This document shows positions 39,033 through 39,120 of a stretch of DNA of 39,120 nt, in pieces (position 1 is the stretch's first letter; each line of letters starts with the position of its first letter). The DNA is taken from positions 1 to 39,120 of the forward strand of contig DXLX01000010.1 in NCBI GenBank assembly GCA_019414515.1, read 5' to 3'. A model generated the notes under the pieces. That model had not been told where the DNA came from. It made no database searches and saw only the letters and a list, made by a program, of their open reading frames with translations. The position numbers were made by a program, and so were the translations under genes. Source of the stretch: Collinsella sp. GTDB lineage: Bacteria; Actinomycetota; Coriobacteriia; Coriobacteriales; Coriobacteriaceae.

Positions 39033-39060
39033 CCACGTCCGAGGGACTCGGTAACCTTCC
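39025..39060 (-). promoter_or_regulatory. RAT-like antiterminator site
   Basis: The transcript reads GGAAGGTTACCGAG, then TCC, then CTCGGACGTGGGCCTAACC. This is an outer GGTTA/TAACC stem, an inner CCGAG/CTCGG stem and an asymmetric bulge. GGA..GTTAC.G and GGC..AACC match the LicT/SacY-type ribonucleic antiterminator. It is the expected target of the operon's own LicT-like protein. Confidence 0.5.
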
Positions 39061-39080
39061 GCATTTCTTTTACGGGAGTT

Positions 39081-39108
39081 ATTGTAGACAAGCCCAAAGC
39101 CGGAACAA
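39081..39108 (-). promoter_or_regulatory. Promoter of the alpha-glucoside operon
   Basis: On the minus strand TTGTTC (39103-39108), 16-bp spacer, TACAAT (39081-39086). It places the transcript start about 20 nt before the antiterminator hairpin. Confidence 0.5.
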
Positions 39109-39120
39109 CCATTATGACCG

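Overview
The window is a GC-rich chromosomal segment, most likely from a Gram-positive anaerobic gut actinobacterium of the Coriobacteriia (Collinsella-like). This is inferred, not searched. It rests on high GC with strong AAGGAGG-type ribosome sites, an actinobacterial DnaE1 with a complete PHP metal centre, AddAB in place of RecBCD, and anaerobic markers (formate-tetrahydrofolate ligase, superoxide reductase, FucO-type iron alcohol dehydrogenase). PTS sugar uptake is controlled by a BglG/LicT antiterminator. I found no rRNA, tRNA, CRISPR array or intact transposase.

Layout. 1-358: start of fhs, cut by the window edge. 505-2713: ruvC-ruvA-ruvB with TGATG junctions and a LexA-like box upstream of ruvC. 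2770-2997: a strongly structured intergenic stretch. 2995-4968: an NAD-synthetase-like protein in which both active sites look destroyed. 5086-9072: superoxide reductase and a SWIM-SNF2 helicase. 9207-20007: dnaE, addA and addB, all on the minus strand; with ruvCAB they make the left half mainly a replication and recombination-repair region. 20227-24253: a TrpR-like YerC repressor, a four-helix membrane protein, an Rrf2 regulator divergent from cysK, and mnmA; cysK and mnmA are both sulfur-related. 24251-25864: a probable mobile cassette carrying a one-gene HTH-HipA-like kinase, bracketed by two copies of the same palindrome. 25917-28366: an M42 peptidase and fucO, separated by a nested inverted repeat. 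28560-29760: an AT-richer island with a LURP-one-like gene and an ABC-ATPase remnant. 29850-34152: a YoaK-type membrane protein, a YgiQ radical SAM protein, a CPBP protease and an orphan RelB/DinJ antitoxin. 34457-39108: an alpha-glucoside operon on the minus strand, in the order promoter, antiterminator/terminator leader, EIIA, licT-like antiterminator, EIICB and GH4 phospho-alpha-glucosidase.

How genes work together. RuvABC and AddAB share recombinational repair. In the sugar operon EIIA and EIICB import and phosphorylate an alpha-glucoside (maltose-like), GH4 splits the phosphosugar, and the LicT protein probably opens a terminator in its own operon leader.

Most unusual points: (1) the HTH-HipA fusion, whose true N-terminus is separated from the frame by a (TA)4 tract, with an inverted-repeat operator around its promoter and cassette-like flanking repeats; (2) at least eight intergenic palindromes of several families, most sharing a GGGAC/GTCCC core, which resemble REP elements; (3) a catalytically dead-looking NAD synthetase; (4) a possible structured RNA between ruvC and that gene.
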